Assembly: GCA_021733925.1 (NCBI GenBank)
Contig: JAIPJY010000041.1
Span: forward strand, 1-63,725
Source: Prosthecobacter sp.
GTDB taxonomy: Bacteria; Verrucomicrobiota; Verrucomicrobiia; Verrucomicrobiales; Verrucomicrobiaceae
DNA: 63,725 bases
Reading direction: 5' to 3'
Part shown: positions 1 through 9,156 of the stretch, one piece after another
Numbering within the stretch: the stretch's first letter is position 1
Layout: every line of letters starts with the position of its first letter
Notes under the pieces: generated by a model
Told to the model about the DNA's origin: nothing
The model's database searches: none
What the model saw: the letters and a program-made list of their open reading frames with translations, nothing else
Position numbers and translations under genes: made by a program

Positions 1-30
1 TCGAGGGTTCGATCCCCTCCCTGCGTACCA
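1..30 (+). tRNA. 3' end of a tRNA (identity not determinable)
   Basis: The first 30 bases look like the tail of a tRNA. A 5-bp T-stem (3-7 with 15-19) closes a 7-base loop TTCGATC of the canonical T54-T55-C56-R-A58 type. Seven bases of the acceptor strand (20-26), discriminator A (27) and an encoded CCA (28-30) follow. The anticodon lies upstream of the window, so the amino acid cannot be named. Confidence 0.85.
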
Positions 31-101
31 TTTCTCTTCAATGAATGGAATGGGGATGCACGGTGAAACTTCAGGTGAGGTGAGGCCGTTAACGGCTGCT
101 C

Positions 102-1661
102 ATGAAATACGCTTTTGCCGCTGCGCACGTCTTGTTGTTCGCCTCCACAGTCCTTGCAGGTGACTGGAATCAATGGCGGGGGCCGGATCGCAATGGGGTT
201 TCGCAGGATACGAGTCCGATTGCGGATGCCTTCCCCACAGAAGGGCTGAAAAAAGTCTGGGAGAGCGAGTTCATTCCCAGCAACGAGTATGGTGGTCACG
301 GCAGCCCGGTGGTCAGCGGGGAAAAGGTGTTTATCAGCGTGGTGTGGCATGAGCGTGTGGCCTCTGAAACCCGCGAGATCGACACCGAGGTGATGCAGTC
401 GTTGAACTATCGCGGCACCTCGCCGGAACTCGCGAAAAAGCTGGAGGAAACGCGCCTCAACCTGCCCAAGCTGCGTGGCGAGAAGTTTGATGAATGGGTC
501 ACGCAGTGGCGCAAGGACAACCTCAACGAGAAAGAGGAGATCAACATCGGCTCCTGGGTGGCCAGCCGTTTTAAAGCGGGCAAAAATGCCATCGATCTGG
601 TGTGGCTCGACAAGATGAACAGCAAACAAGGCAAACCTTTTGCCAGTGCGGCGGTGTTCAGCAAGTGGCTCGATGACGAAGGTTTCCCTCAGGACGTGAA
701 GGAGAAAATGATCGCCCTGGTGCCAAACACGGTGAAGGTCGCGCAGGACGTGATCCTCTGCCTGGATCTCGCCACCGGGAAGCAGATTTGGAAATACGCG
801 CAGCCCGGCAAGCCCAGCGGCCGCCAGTCCTCCAGCACCTGCGCCGTGGTGGATGGCAAAGTCTATGCCGCGTGCAGCTCGGAACTGCTCTGTGTGAACG
901 AAGCCGATGGCAAACTCGTCTGGTCGACGCCGCTTTCGGCCAAGGGACCTGCGGCATCGCCGCTTGTCATGGGGGATCGCGTGTACATGGCCACCGGGGT
1001 GGCCTGCGCCTTTTCGAAAGCGGATGGCAAGCTGCTGTGGACGCAGAAGGAAGCGAAAGGATTGATCGCCAGTCCCACATGGTGGGCACCTACCAGCGGC
1101 AAGCCATTGCTCGTCATCAATGGCAACAACGCGCTCTACGGTTTGGACCCCGAAACTGGCAGCGTGAAGTGGAAGGCCGAAGGCGGCAGCCAGAGTACTC
1201 CGGTGACCAGCGGCGACTGGCTGGTGCTCTACAGCGGCACCGAAGGCGTGGGACTGCGGGCCTACAAAATGCAGCCGGATGGCACCCCGAAAACCGCGTG
1301 GTCCCATTTCTGGGTGACGCGCCGCTATGCTGGCAGCCCGATCATTTACGAAGGCAGCGTCTATCTCTGCTGCGGCGAGAAGCACCAGTGCATCGACCTT
1401 GAAACCGGTGCTGAGAAGTGGGTGGTGAACGAAGTGAACAGCACCATCACCTCACCGCTGCTCGCCGACGGCAAGCTGCTGGTCTATGAAAACAACGGCA
1501 CGCATGTGCGCATGGTGAAGGCCAGCAGCGCAGCCTACGAACAGCTGGGTCGTGCGAAAACGGACGCCATGGGCTGCTCATCCCCCGCCATAGCCAATGG
1601 CAGGCTGATCGTGAGGCAGAAGGACAAGCTCGTGTGCTTTGACCTGCGGCCGGTGAATTGA
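102..1661 (+). CDS. Secreted PQQ-like beta-propeller repeat protein
   Basis: A 519-aa protein with a signal peptide of about 19 residues (hydrophobic core after MKYAF, cleavage near VLAG-DW). The mature N-terminus carries the WNQWRGPDRNGVS motif typical of planctomycete and verrucomicrobial PQQ-like/BamB-like propellers. Repeated blades of the form 'ATGKQIWKY', 'ADGKLVWS', 'ETGSVKWKA' and 'ETGAEKWVV' run from about residue 220 to the end. The region at about residues 70-210 is an unusual charged insertion before the regular blades. Such proteins are periplasmic. Whether this one binds PQQ or acts as a scaffold cannot be told, because no dehydrogenase active site is evident. There is no clear Shine-Dalgarno directly before the ATG; a 12-bp palindrome, GCCGTTAACGGC (85-96), lies there instead. 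It is probably monocistronic and converges on the operon that ends at 1694. Confidence 0.85.
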   Translation: MKYAFAAAHVLLFASTVLAGDWNQWRGPDRNGVSQDTSPIADAFPTEGLKKVWESEFIPSNEYGGHGSPVVSGEKVFISVVWHERVASETREIDTEVMQSLNYRGTSPELAKKLEETRLNLPKLRGEKFDEWVTQWRKDNLNEKEEINIGSWVASRFKAGKNAIDLVWLDKMNSKQGKPFASAAVFSKWLDDEGFPQDVKEKMIALVPNTVKVAQDVILCLDLATGKQIWKYAQPGKPSGRQSSSTCAVVDGKVYAACSSELLCVNEADGKLVWSTPLSAKGPAASPLVMGDRVYMATGVACAFSKADGKLLWTQKEAKGLIASPTWWAPTSGKPLLVINGNNALYGLDPETGSVKWKAEGGSQSTPVTSGDWLVLYSGTEGVGLRAYKMQPDGTPKTAWSHFWVTRRYAGSPIIYEGSVYLCCGEKHQCIDLETGAEKWVVNEVNSTITSPLLADGKLLVYENNGTHVRMVKASSAAYEQLGRAKTDAMGCSSPAIANGRLIVRQKDKLVCFDLRPVN

Positions 1662-1693
1662 GATGCCTTATTGCCTGACGCGGTAGTGGGTCA

Positions 1694-2614
1694 TCAAAGC
1701 GGAGCGGGGGATGTGCCTTTGGGGCTGAAGATGATGATGTAGTGCTCGGGATAGACGTCGAAGCCGTAATCCAGGCCTGCTTCAATGATCAGCACCTTGA
1801 GGGCGCGGAAGGTTTCGAATGAATCTGGATAGACGCACAGGCTGACGTAACCGCCCGCGCGCTTGTAGCTGGCAAGGAGCCTGCGGATCGTCTCCGTGTT
1901 CGACATGGGGATGCCTTCGGATTTTTTGGGGATGGCTTCGAAGTCTTCGTCGCCTTTCATGACACGTGTGATGCCGGGGTACTTTTCTCCTGCCGAGTCG
2001 AGAAGCGGATACAAAGCGCCATACTTTAAGATGATGTTGATGGCCGACTTGGTGACTTCACGCTCCTTGGGAAAGCGCACATGCACGATGTGTTTTTCAT
2101 CCTCGGCGGTGATCTTGCTGCGGAGGCTTTGGATTTGGGCCGCGAGGTCGCGTGCCTTTTTATCTGCCGCTTCTTTTCTGGCTTTGGCATCTTCGTGGCG
2201 CTGGTCCAGCGCCTTGACCTCAGAGCGGAGTTCAGTGAGGTCTCCTGCCGGATCTTTTGAAGTGCCTGAGTCGGCATTCATCTGGGCTGACTGCAGTTTC
2301 CTCAGCCTATCCTGAGTGGCCTGGAGTTCGTTGCGCTCCTGGACAAGGGCTTGAAGCTTGTCCTGACCGCTGTCTTTCATCTTCGTGCTTAACTTTTTGA
2401 GTCCTGCCAGTTCACTTTTTGCGGCTTCGATTCGTTCAGCCAGCAGTCTGCCCTGAGCCCCGGACAATTCTGTTGGACCGCCAGGAATGGCGGTCTGCTG
2501 ATTGCTCAGGAGCGCCAGCAGGCATGAGATGAGGATGATGCTGCCAAACACATTGCAAAGGGTGTCGAGCAGCAGGTCGAGACTTTGGTCTGCATTGGGG
2601 CGAAGTTTTCTCAT
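1694..2614 (-). CDS. ExbD/MotB-like membrane protein with coiled-coil tail (GTPase-motor operon, gene 7)
   Basis: A 306-aa protein with a short cytoplasmic N-terminus and one membrane span (about residues 18-37), then a long extracytoplasmic part. The span starts with LDLLLDTLCNVFG, which puts Asp17 where MotB/ExbD/TolR proteins carry the proton-binding aspartate. Residues about 50-175 are a charged heptad-like coiled coil. The last 130 residues form a compact domain ending at VYPEHYIIIFSPKG that is shared in pattern with the neighbouring 280-aa protein. It is the last gene of a seven-gene minus-strand operon, 6 bp after that neighbour. By family, two such subunits pair with a MotA/ExbB channel. 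The ExbD assignment rests on topology, the Asp and the neighbours, not on a full-length match. Confidence 0.65.
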   Translation of the reverse strand: MRKLRPNADQSLDLLLDTLCNVFGSIILISCLLALLSNQQTAIPGGPTELSGAQGRLLAERIEAAKSELAGLKKLSTKMKDSGQDKLQALVQERNELQATQDRLRKLQSAQMNADSGTSKDPAGDLTELRSEVKALDQRHEDAKARKEAADKKARDLAAQIQSLRSKITAEDEKHIVHVRFPKEREVTKSAINIILKYGALYPLLDSAGEKYPGITRVMKGDEDFEAIPKKSEGIPMSNTETIRRLLASYKRAGGYVSLCVYPDSFETFRALKVLIIEAGLDYGFDVYPEHYIIIFSPKGTSPAPL

Positions 2615-2620
2615 GACCTG

Positions 2621-3463
2621 TTACTCGGTTGGTCCCGTGGTCTCCAGTTGAATGTCCTCTGGGATGAGATCGTAGCCAATTTCATAACCGGCTCCCCGAG
2701 TGCGCCGTGTGACCTCGTCGAACTGCAGGGCGCCCGAGGGTTTGAAGTACAGCACGATGTAATGTTTTACGGGTGGAAAGGTGGTCAAGGTCTGCATCAG
2801 ATCGGCCAGTGAGGAGGCTGATAGTGATTTTGAGCCATCAAAAAGCTGGATGCGAAAGCCGGCCTTATCCACCACGACGAGCACGGGATCTTTGTTGGTG
2901 GTGCTCTTCTCCGGAATCAGGCGCAGTACATTCTGCTGGTCAAAAGTCTGCTGCAGACGGCTCTGAATTTTTTTGATCTCGCTTTCCAGCGCCGCCAGCT
3001 TGGACTCTGCGGCAGCGGCCTTCTTGGTGCTGTCAGGGAGGAGCTTTTTGAGCGCTTCGATGGCGGCCAGCAGCTTCTGCTTTTCAATGCGGATCTCCCT
3101 TTCAAGAGGGGACTCGTCAGCGAGAATTTTGGTGGGATCCGGATTCGTGGATGGATCGAGCCGAGCAATGGAACGCTTCAACTCGTCAATCATGCGCGTG
3201 AGGGTTTCCTCCGTTTCGTTTGGGCTCAGCACAGCCGTGACGGCCAGCTGCTTGATCTTCACGATTTCCGCGAGGGTGTCCTTCAGCGTTACTGCCAGCG
3301 CCGCATGGGGATCTGCATCGCTGCTGACACCGATGACCTCGTCGAGATTGAGCGCGAGAAAAATGGTGATGATGATGAGAAAGCCGGTGGTGCCCGTGAT
3401 CACGTCCTGAAACGCGAAGAAGCTCACGACGCTACCGTTGGATTTGTTGAACCGGCCTCTCAT
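2621..3463 (-). CDS. ExbD/MotB-like membrane protein with coiled-coil tail (GTPase-motor operon, gene 6)
   Basis: A 280-aa paralogue-like partner of the 306-aa protein downstream. The N-terminal span (about residues 17-40) begins FAFQDVITGTTGFLII, with Asp20 at the inner edge as in ExbD/TolR/MotB stators. Residues about 60-180 are a coiled coil rich in Glu, Lys and Leu. The C-terminal domain, about residues 190-270, ends with HYIVLYFKPSGALQFDEVTRR and resembles the tail of the next protein (YIIIFSPKG). It starts 11 bp after the ExbB-like gene, so the three form a channel-plus-two-stators block. Two distinct ExbD-like subunits suggest an asymmetric stator. The ion and the driven load are unknown. 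Confidence 0.65.
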   Translation of the reverse strand: MRGRFNKSNGSVVSFFAFQDVITGTTGFLIIITIFLALNLDEVIGVSSDADPHAALAVTLKDTLAEIVKIKQLAVTAVLSPNETEETLTRMIDELKRSIARLDPSTNPDPTKILADESPLEREIRIEKQKLLAAIEALKKLLPDSTKKAAAAESKLAALESEIKKIQSRLQQTFDQQNVLRLIPEKSTTNKDPVLVVVDKAGFRIQLFDGSKSLSASSLADLMQTLTTFPPVKHYIVLYFKPSGALQFDEVTRRTRGAGYEIGYDLIPEDIQLETTGPTE

Positions 3464-3474
3464 GCAGGTGGTGA

Positions 3475-4380
3475 TCAGGTTTCCTGCAAACGGAGTTTTC
3501 CGGCGACCTGCCTGCTGCAGACGTCATTGCAGTTGTCCAAAAATTGAGATTCAAGGGACTGCATGAAGCTGACAATGAGCTGCAGGATGAACGCGCAGAC
3601 AAGGGCCACCAGGGTGGTTTCGAAGGCAGATGAGAGTCCGCCGGTGACCGTCTTCAAGGAGGCGCGGATGGCGGTCAGGTCACCGCCTGCCTGCAGGGTA
3701 TCAGTGAAGGCGCCGATGGCCTGGCTCAGGCCCAAGACGGTGCCGATGAAGCCGAGGACAGGGATGCCCCACATGAAACCCTGAATGATCCCGTAGCTGG
3801 AGGCGATCTGCGCTTCATCATTTTCCGCCTGCACTTTCAGAATGGCGGCCACGTCTGAGGTGTGGCCGATGTTGTGGAGATTGGCGAGCGCGAGGTCGAT
3901 GCGGTTGAAGAGGACAAAGTTGTGCGGGTTGTCCACCATCATGCACATGCGGTCCCGCACCTCCTTGGCGGTGGCGGAGGTGAGCACAAATTCAGGCTCC
4001 TGCGGCATGATGGACATTCCGAAGACTTTCCGCTGGAAGACCAGCTTGCGCCATTTCAACAGCAGCATGGACAGCGCCCAGAAGAACAAAAGCATCGTGG
4101 GATAGGGGCAGGGGCCGCGCTCAAGAAACATGGCGGCAAACCACTGCGCCTGCGGCCACTGCTGCTGCATCAGAATGATAAGGGTGTAAAAAATGGCGGT
4201 CAGCAGCAGGGCGATGATCAAGGATAAAATATTGCCCGGACTGGTGAAGCGCCCGCCACGAAACCCGAACCTGCGCTCGATGTCTGAGCGTGACCAGTCG
4301 AGAGTTTTCTGCGGATCCTGGAAGGGATTGCCCGATGGAATGGCCACTGAACTTGAGGGGGGGACCTGTGGCATGCTCAT
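3475..4380 (-). CDS. MotA/TolQ/ExbB-type proton channel family protein (GTPase-motor operon, gene 5)
   Basis: A 301-aa inner-membrane protein. Two hydrophobic segments lie at about residues 50-70 and 94-108. A cytoplasmic region of about 90 residues follows, and then the family signature: WGIPVLGFIGTVLGLSQAIG (about 204-223), followed by TVTGGLSSAFETTLVALVCAF (about 244-264). This pair of helices is the MotA_ExbB/TolQ channel core, which uses ion flow to drive a partner stator. The partners are the two ExbD-like proteins encoded 11 bp downstream. The first 45 residues are a Pro/Ser-rich cytoplasmic leader. ATGs at 4380 and 4374 are both possible starts and neither has a good ribosome site. 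The gap from the upstream gene (44 bp) is the widest inside the operon. Confidence 0.85.
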   Translation of the reverse strand: MSMPQVPPSSSVAIPSGNPFQDPQKTLDWSRSDIERRFGFRGGRFTSPGNILSLIIALLLTAIFYTLIILMQQQWPQAQWFAAMFLERGPCPYPTMLLFFWALSMLLLKWRKLVFQRKVFGMSIMPQEPEFVLTSATAKEVRDRMCMMVDNPHNFVLFNRIDLALANLHNIGHTSDVAAILKVQAENDEAQIASSYGIIQGFMWGIPVLGFIGTVLGLSQAIGAFTDTLQAGGDLTAIRASLKTVTGGLSSAFETTLVALVCAFILQLIVSFMQSLESQFLDNCNDVCSRQVAGKLRLQET

Positions 4381-4424
4381 TGATTTGGGGTTGGTTTAGG
4401 GCTGAGAGCTGAGTGAGAATAGGA

Positions 4425-6122
4425 TCACTTGTCCATGGTGAAAGGAATGGCCATGATTCCTTTTTTGCGGGCTTCTTCGACAGAAATAAGCCCAAATTGT
4501 GGATCGTCACCGCTTTGCAACTTGCGGGCGTAGCGCTGGATGGATTCATCACCACTCGCCATGGCCTGGTTGAACGTTTTGACCGAGTCCGTATACTCCT
4601 GGACAATTTTCTGCTCCGGCAAAAAGCCTAGATTCTTAACATCAGTAATATCATCGTTTCCAAGCAACGTGGTCTCCAGGCCGACGGGCAAAGAGGTGCT
4701 GTGCGGTGTCAGGTCAAAAGCGAGGAAGCAGTGCCCAGGGATCATCACAAGATGGGATTTGATGCCAATGTTGTACAACACTGAGGCCATGAGCACCGAA
4801 CCGTCCACACAGTTGGCTTGATGGGAATTGATCGACTGGTCCATGAAGCGGACGGTTTGACAGTACACCGCTTCGCTTGGCGTTGTGAAAGCCTCGTTGC
4901 TGTATTTGATGCCGCGGCGCTGAAGTGCATTCCAGATGGAAAAGATTTGCTGGAGGACCTGTTTCGGATCCTTGGAGCCATAGCCGTCAAATCGTGGCAC
5001 TAGACCGGTTTCGAGTGCTTCTTTGAGTATCTCCTGAACTTGCGGGTGTTTCTCGTTGACGTAGGCAGCGAACAGGAAATCAAGATTGGTCCCATTATTG
5101 CCTGATTTGTCCCCTTTGATATAGAAGAGGCAGTCATTGATGGATCTCAGCGTGTAAGTTTCGGTGACTTCCTGCAACGCCGAGCCGTCTATTGAGGCGG
5201 AGAAGATGACATTGATCGGTCGCTGCTGGCGGACTTTGGTCAGCGCATCGTAGTCCCACATGACCTTGGGAAAGATAGTCGCACGGCCATCGTCGCTCAA
5301 TGTGGTGATGGTTCCCTGCCATTTGGACGACTTCATGAAGCCGTCGGCAGCGACTTCGACGCTGACCTGCATTCCTATTTTCAGCCCTTCCAGATTTACC
5401 CCCAGCCATCCATTTTCGTCACCATAAATGGGTATTTGGTGTTTGCGTAATTGTGCGTCTTCGTCGGTTTTTTTGTCTTCCGCAGACTGCTCGTCACCGT
5501 TCCAGTCCACAGTGGCCGTGGATATCAGGGCGCTGGGGAAGATCTCCTTGCCTGTGACAGAGGCCGGTCGGAGCTTCGCCTGCGTGGGCTTTTCCTCTGA
5601 TTTTGTTTCCGCCGTGCCCTGGGTGCCCGAACGTGAGGTGGCGGTGGCGGACATGTAAACAAACACGACGCCAAGCAGTACGCAGACGGTGGAAGAGAGG
5701 ATGATGGCCGGCCAAAACCAGACGGGCTTCGGCGCTTTGCCACGTGGGGACAGACTGGGGATCGGCAGAGACGGTGTCGCGGCCTTGCCCATGGGCGGTG
5801 GGGGCGATACTGCTGAGTGCAGGTCTGGCCGCGGCAGGGGATCGGCGGCTGGCCTTGGCAAGGGATCGAGGGCTGGCTGCGGCATTGAAGGCGGCGGAGT
5901 GAGCTGCCAGGAAGGAGGAGGCGTGAGATTCCTGGCAGAGGGCGGTGCGAGGAGGGGGCGCTGCTGCTCCACGAAGTCCCGCAGCACGAGCCATTTGCCG
6001 TTCACATGGATCTTATACAAGGTGTGCAAATCACCTGAGACGAGTCCGGCCTCAATGTCTTCATACGACAGCGCGGACTTCCTGGCACCACGCCATTCGA
6101 GTGAGTAGGTTGTATCGTTCAT
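4425..6122 (-). CDS. GYF-like, single-span protein with extracytoplasmic transglutaminase-like domain (GTPase-motor operon, gene 4)
   Basis: A 565-aa protein. Residues 1-52 look like a GYF_2/DUF4339-type domain (TYSLEWRGARKSALSYEDIE through KWLVLRDFV). A Pro-rich linker (58-132) and one membrane span (134-157) follow, so residues 160-565 should lie outside the cytoplasm. Near the C-terminus the pattern NCVDGSVLMASVLYNIGIKS (Cys438), PGHCFLAFDL (His464, Asp470) matches the Cys-His-Asp triad spacing of transglutaminase-like cysteine peptidases. It could cleave or cross-link an envelope protein; its substrate is not apparent. It starts 1 bp after the stop of the 1010-aa gene, so the two are probably translationally coupled. 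The catalytic call rests on motif geometry only. Confidence 0.65.
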   Translation of the reverse strand: MNDTTYSLEWRGARKSALSYEDIEAGLVSGDLHTLYKIHVNGKWLVLRDFVEQQRPLLAPPSARNLTPPPSWQLTPPPSMPQPALDPLPRPAADPLPRPDLHSAVSPPPPMGKAATPSLPIPSLSPRGKAPKPVWFWPAIILSSTVCVLLGVVFVYMSATATSRSGTQGTAETKSEEKPTQAKLRPASVTGKEIFPSALISTATVDWNGDEQSAEDKKTDEDAQLRKHQIPIYGDENGWLGVNLEGLKIGMQVSVEVAADGFMKSSKWQGTITTLSDDGRATIFPKVMWDYDALTKVRQQRPINVIFSASIDGSALQEVTETYTLRSINDCLFYIKGDKSGNNGTNLDFLFAAYVNEKHPQVQEILKEALETGLVPRFDGYGSKDPKQVLQQIFSIWNALQRRGIKYSNEAFTTPSEAVYCQTVRFMDQSINSHQANCVDGSVLMASVLYNIGIKSHLVMIPGHCFLAFDLTPHSTSLPVGLETTLLGNDDITDVKNLGFLPEQKIVQEYTDSVKTFNQAMASGDESIQRYARKLQSGDDPQFGLISVEEARKKGIMAIPFTMDK

Positions 6123-6123
6123 A

Positions 6124-9100
6124 TCAGGGATGGTTTAAGAACAAGGATTCACCAGGAAGCGGCGTGATATCAACTCCGGTGGAGGACAGTGCTTCTTGAT
6201 ACTGCTGCAGCAGAGCCCGCCGGTCAGCTGTCACATAGAATGCAGGGCTCAGAGGAACGGAGGCGGTGGCCATGATGGTTTTGGGCGCATCTGCCGCCGC
6301 TTTTCCAGCGGCAGGATTGGCAACCATGAGCGGCTTGCCGTTTTCTCTGCCGAGCACCCACAACTCACTCGCGGTGCTTCCCTGCGGGTTGAGGACCAGT
6401 GACAGGTCGGTCTCCACATAGCCGGCAAATTTCAGTCCGGCTTTGGTGGCTGCGCGCAGGTAGTTCCGGTGGGCGTGCGCTTCCCGCAGATAGGCGCGAT
6501 CCTTCAAAGGTTTGAAAAAAGCGGCGAGTGGTGCCTGCCATTTTTCCCGCATGTCCGGCACGAGCCAGTCCTCGCTGCGCAGAGACGTGGTGCCGAGCGT
6601 CTGGTGCAGAATCCGCAGATCCTGCTGCAACGACGGGCAGTAGTGCAAACCCCATTCCCGCGGCCGCACGCGCATCAAGTCTTCGAACTTGAGCAGAACA
6701 TAGGCTTTGGCGATGGAGCTTCCCTGAGTGTCCTGAACCAGCTTGTCACAGACTTCCAGGAGCGGCTTGAGCACACGCTCTCCTTTTTCGTCGCTGATGC
6801 GTCCTATATCCAGCAGGTTCATGAGCTCGCTGGTCTGACTCTGGCGGATGGTTGCGATTGCAGCCCCTTGGTATTCACCTGCCTGTCCAGCCCGGGTGAA
6901 ACTTTGCTGGATAAAGAGGACCGTCCTTTGTGTCGGGTCGGGCTCATAGAATTTGGCGCTCCAGCGGGTGGAGTCGCCAATGACCGTCACTTCAGGCTTG
7001 CCCATGGACCACACGGTGCCGCTGGATTTCTTGCTGGAATAATGGACCACGCTGCTTTCGAAAATGTTGTTTAAATACTCGTTGTGCAGAAGCGAGAGGA
7101 TCATTTTCAGCTCCGTTTCGAGCAGTGTGTCGGGAGCCATGTAGCGCCCGGACTTGTCATCAAGAACGGCCTGCAGCACCTCCTGGTCGCCGCCGGTGAA
7201 GAGCGCTGCCTGAAAGGCTTTTTCGGTCGGCAGAGTGTCCAGCATTTTGAGGGAGGGGGCTGCCTCGGCAAACTTGATCGTCTGCCACTTGGTGACCGCC
7301 TTGCGGTAGTCGTCCAGCGAGCCAGCACTGCCTGTCTCTTTGCGGATGGCGGCGAATGTGCGGAGGTCTTCCTGGTAGGTGTTCAGCCGCTGGCGCAGGG
7401 CGCGAATTCGGGTCTCCAGATCCGCCGGGAGGGCCAGCACCGGCACCTCGGGTTTGAGGAGTGCTTCGAGGGGTTTCAATTCCTTGTCGATCGCAGTGCA
7501 ACTGGTGCTGACATTGGCCGCGATTTTTTCATGTGAAAGCTCTGCGGTGCCGCGCTGTTCGAGCTTGCCCAGGGTGGTGGAGGTGCTGGTGGAGAGCTGC
7601 TTCAGGACCGTTGCGAGATGGAGATCTGCCTTGGTCTTCAGGGTGACGAGGCGGTTCTTCGGCTCAGCAGCCACATCACCTCCCAGTTGTTTCACCAAAG
7701 CGCCGGCATCGTCGAGCTGTCTGACAAGTTGTGTGGCGGTTAGTTTGGACTTCTCGCCTTGGAATGAATTCTCGAGTGCCAGCAGCGCATCTGCGGCCTG
7801 CTTGCCGGTGACGCGGGTTTTGGCGGCCCACGAACTGACTTCTTCGATCCTGGCCTGGAGGTAGGGCCAGCGCAGCAGCAGTTCTTCCTCGCTGCGCAGT
7901 TTCTTGATCAGGCCTTCGGCGGCGCTGTAGTTTTCCTTGGCCTGATACGAGGCGAGTTCCTGCGTCAGCGTCCAGGCCTTCCAGGCATGCAGACCGATGG
8001 CGGAAATGCAGCAGAGCAGCACCAAAGCCGCAGCGGCCAGCGCGATGTTGCCCAGACGTTTGGCGCGCTGCATGCGTTCCAGTTTGGCCCGAAGTTCCTG
8101 GCCTGCCGCACGAAGGCGCTGCAAAGATTCAGCAGCCACCGGCAGCTGATAGCCTTCCAGCTCCTTCCAGCGTTTGACGAAACTCTCGTCCTTTCCGGTA
8201 ATCTCGTCATACGTGACGCCCGCTCCCGTGAGCAGGCGGGTTTCCACCTCCTCCACAAAGACGAGAAATGTTTTGAGCGTGCGGTCAAAGTTGCGCTGCT
8301 TTTCATCGGCAGCTCTTTCTTTGAGATGGTATTGAGTCAGGTCCTCCAGGGTGGCTTTCTGCGCAGCATCGGCGGGCGCGAATCCGTGCTCCTTGAACAT
8401 GGCGTTTAGGACACTCAGCATCTGTCCCACCTGACGCCATCTGCCCTCGGCCATCAGCATCTTCATGGTGGAGAGCATGTCTGGAACACGGGCCTCCGCC
8501 TGCCTGCGGCGGAGCGCCTGGCGGATGCTCTCGCCCTGCTCGAAGACATCCAGTCGTTCCAGCTTGGATGGCGGGGCGACGGCCTTGATGTCCTCCGTGA
8601 GCGTGGCAATGCGTTCTTCGTCATCCGTCTTCAGCGCCTCACGCAGGAGGTCGATTTTTTCCTGCAGCGCCTTGTTCTCCAGGCGCTGGAGTTCTTTCTG
8701 GGCGTTCGCATCCTGCGGGTTGAGCTTGAGGATGGTTTTGACGATGCGCAGCGCCTTCGCGTCATCGCGTGAGAGCACCGCCGCGCGGAAGTCTTTGTAG
8801 AGCGGATGATTGGCGGAGATGCCCCGGCCATAGAGGGTCTCCAGATCCTGAATGATGCGGATGTCCACGCGTGGCGCCACCTTCAGCCCGTGCGTGTCGC
8901 AGTAGATCTGCCAGTTCTTTTCTTCGCCGAAACTCACTGAGGCCGCGAGATCAAGCAGCGGCGGGTCTTCTTCGGCCACCTGCAGGGCCTGATAGTCACT
9001 GCCTTTCTGCAGCATGGCCGCGACAAGGTCCAGCCGCCGTTCCACATCCGAGCAGAGCTGAGCGTAGATGACGGCGGCATCTTCCACGGCGGAAGGTGGC

Positions 9101-9156
9101 ACCTCCTCTTTGAGGGCGGCGCGGATGGCCTCGATGGCTTGAGGGAGGGGTTTCAC
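6124..9156 (-). CDS. Large single-span helical protein of unknown function (GTPase-motor operon, gene 3)
   Basis: I do not recognise this 1010-aa protein. Residues 1 to about 360 are predicted mostly helical and charged. The stretch NPQDANAQKELQRLENKALQ is like a TPR linker. There is one membrane span at about 366-388 (LGNIALAAAALVLLCCISAIG), followed by about 600 residues that should be extracytoplasmic. These contain further helical/coiled-coil segments to about residue 630 and a more globular last third. The plan of cytoplasmic head, one span and long outer tail is the same as in the genes on both sides. Its start overlaps the stop of the 922-aa gene by 4 bp (ATGA), which argues for coupled translation and a fixed ratio. 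A scaffold linking the cytoplasmic GTPase to the envelope motor is one reading. Confidence 0.6.
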   Translation of the reverse strand: MKPLPQAIEAIRAALKEEVPPSAVEDAAVIYAQLCSDVERRLDLVAAMLQKGSDYQALQVAEEDPPLLDLAASVSFGEEKNWQIYCDTHGLKVAPRVDIRIIQDLETLYGRGISANHPLYKDFRAAVLSRDDAKALRIVKTILKLNPQDANAQKELQRLENKALQEKIDLLREALKTDDEERIATLTEDIKAVAPPSKLERLDVFEQGESIRQALRRRQAEARVPDMLSTMKMLMAEGRWRQVGQMLSVLNAMFKEHGFAPADAAQKATLEDLTQYHLKERAADEKQRNFDRTLKTFLVFVEEVETRLLTGAGVTYDEITGKDESFVKRWKELEGYQLPVAAESLQRLRAAGQELRAKLERMQRAKRLGNIALAAAALVLLCCISAIGLHAWKAWTLTQELASYQAKENYSAAEGLIKKLRSEEELLLRWPYLQARIEEVSSWAAKTRVTGKQAADALLALENSFQGEKSKLTATQLVRQLDDAGALVKQLGGDVAAEPKNRLVTLKTKADLHLATVLKQLSTSTSTTLGKLEQRGTAELSHEKIAANVSTSCTAIDKELKPLEALLKPEVPVLALPADLETRIRALRQRLNTYQEDLRTFAAIRKETGSAGSLDDYRKAVTKWQTIKFAEAAPSLKMLDTLPTEKAFQAALFTGGDQEVLQAVLDDKSGRYMAPDTLLETELKMILSLLHNEYLNNIFESSVVHYSSKKSSGTVWSMGKPEVTVIGDSTRWSAKFYEPDPTQRTVLFIQQSFTRAGQAGEYQGAAIATIRQSQTSELMNLLDIGRISDEKGERVLKPLLEVCDKLVQDTQGSSIAKAYVLLKFEDLMRVRPREWGLHYCPSLQQDLRILHQTLGTTSLRSEDWLVPDMREKWQAPLAAFFKPLKDRAYLREAHAHRNYLRAATKAGLKFAGYVETDLSLVLNPQGSTASELWVLGRENGKPLMVANPAAGKAAADAPKTIMATASVPLSPAFYVTADRRALLQQYQEALSSTGVDITPLPGESLFLNHP

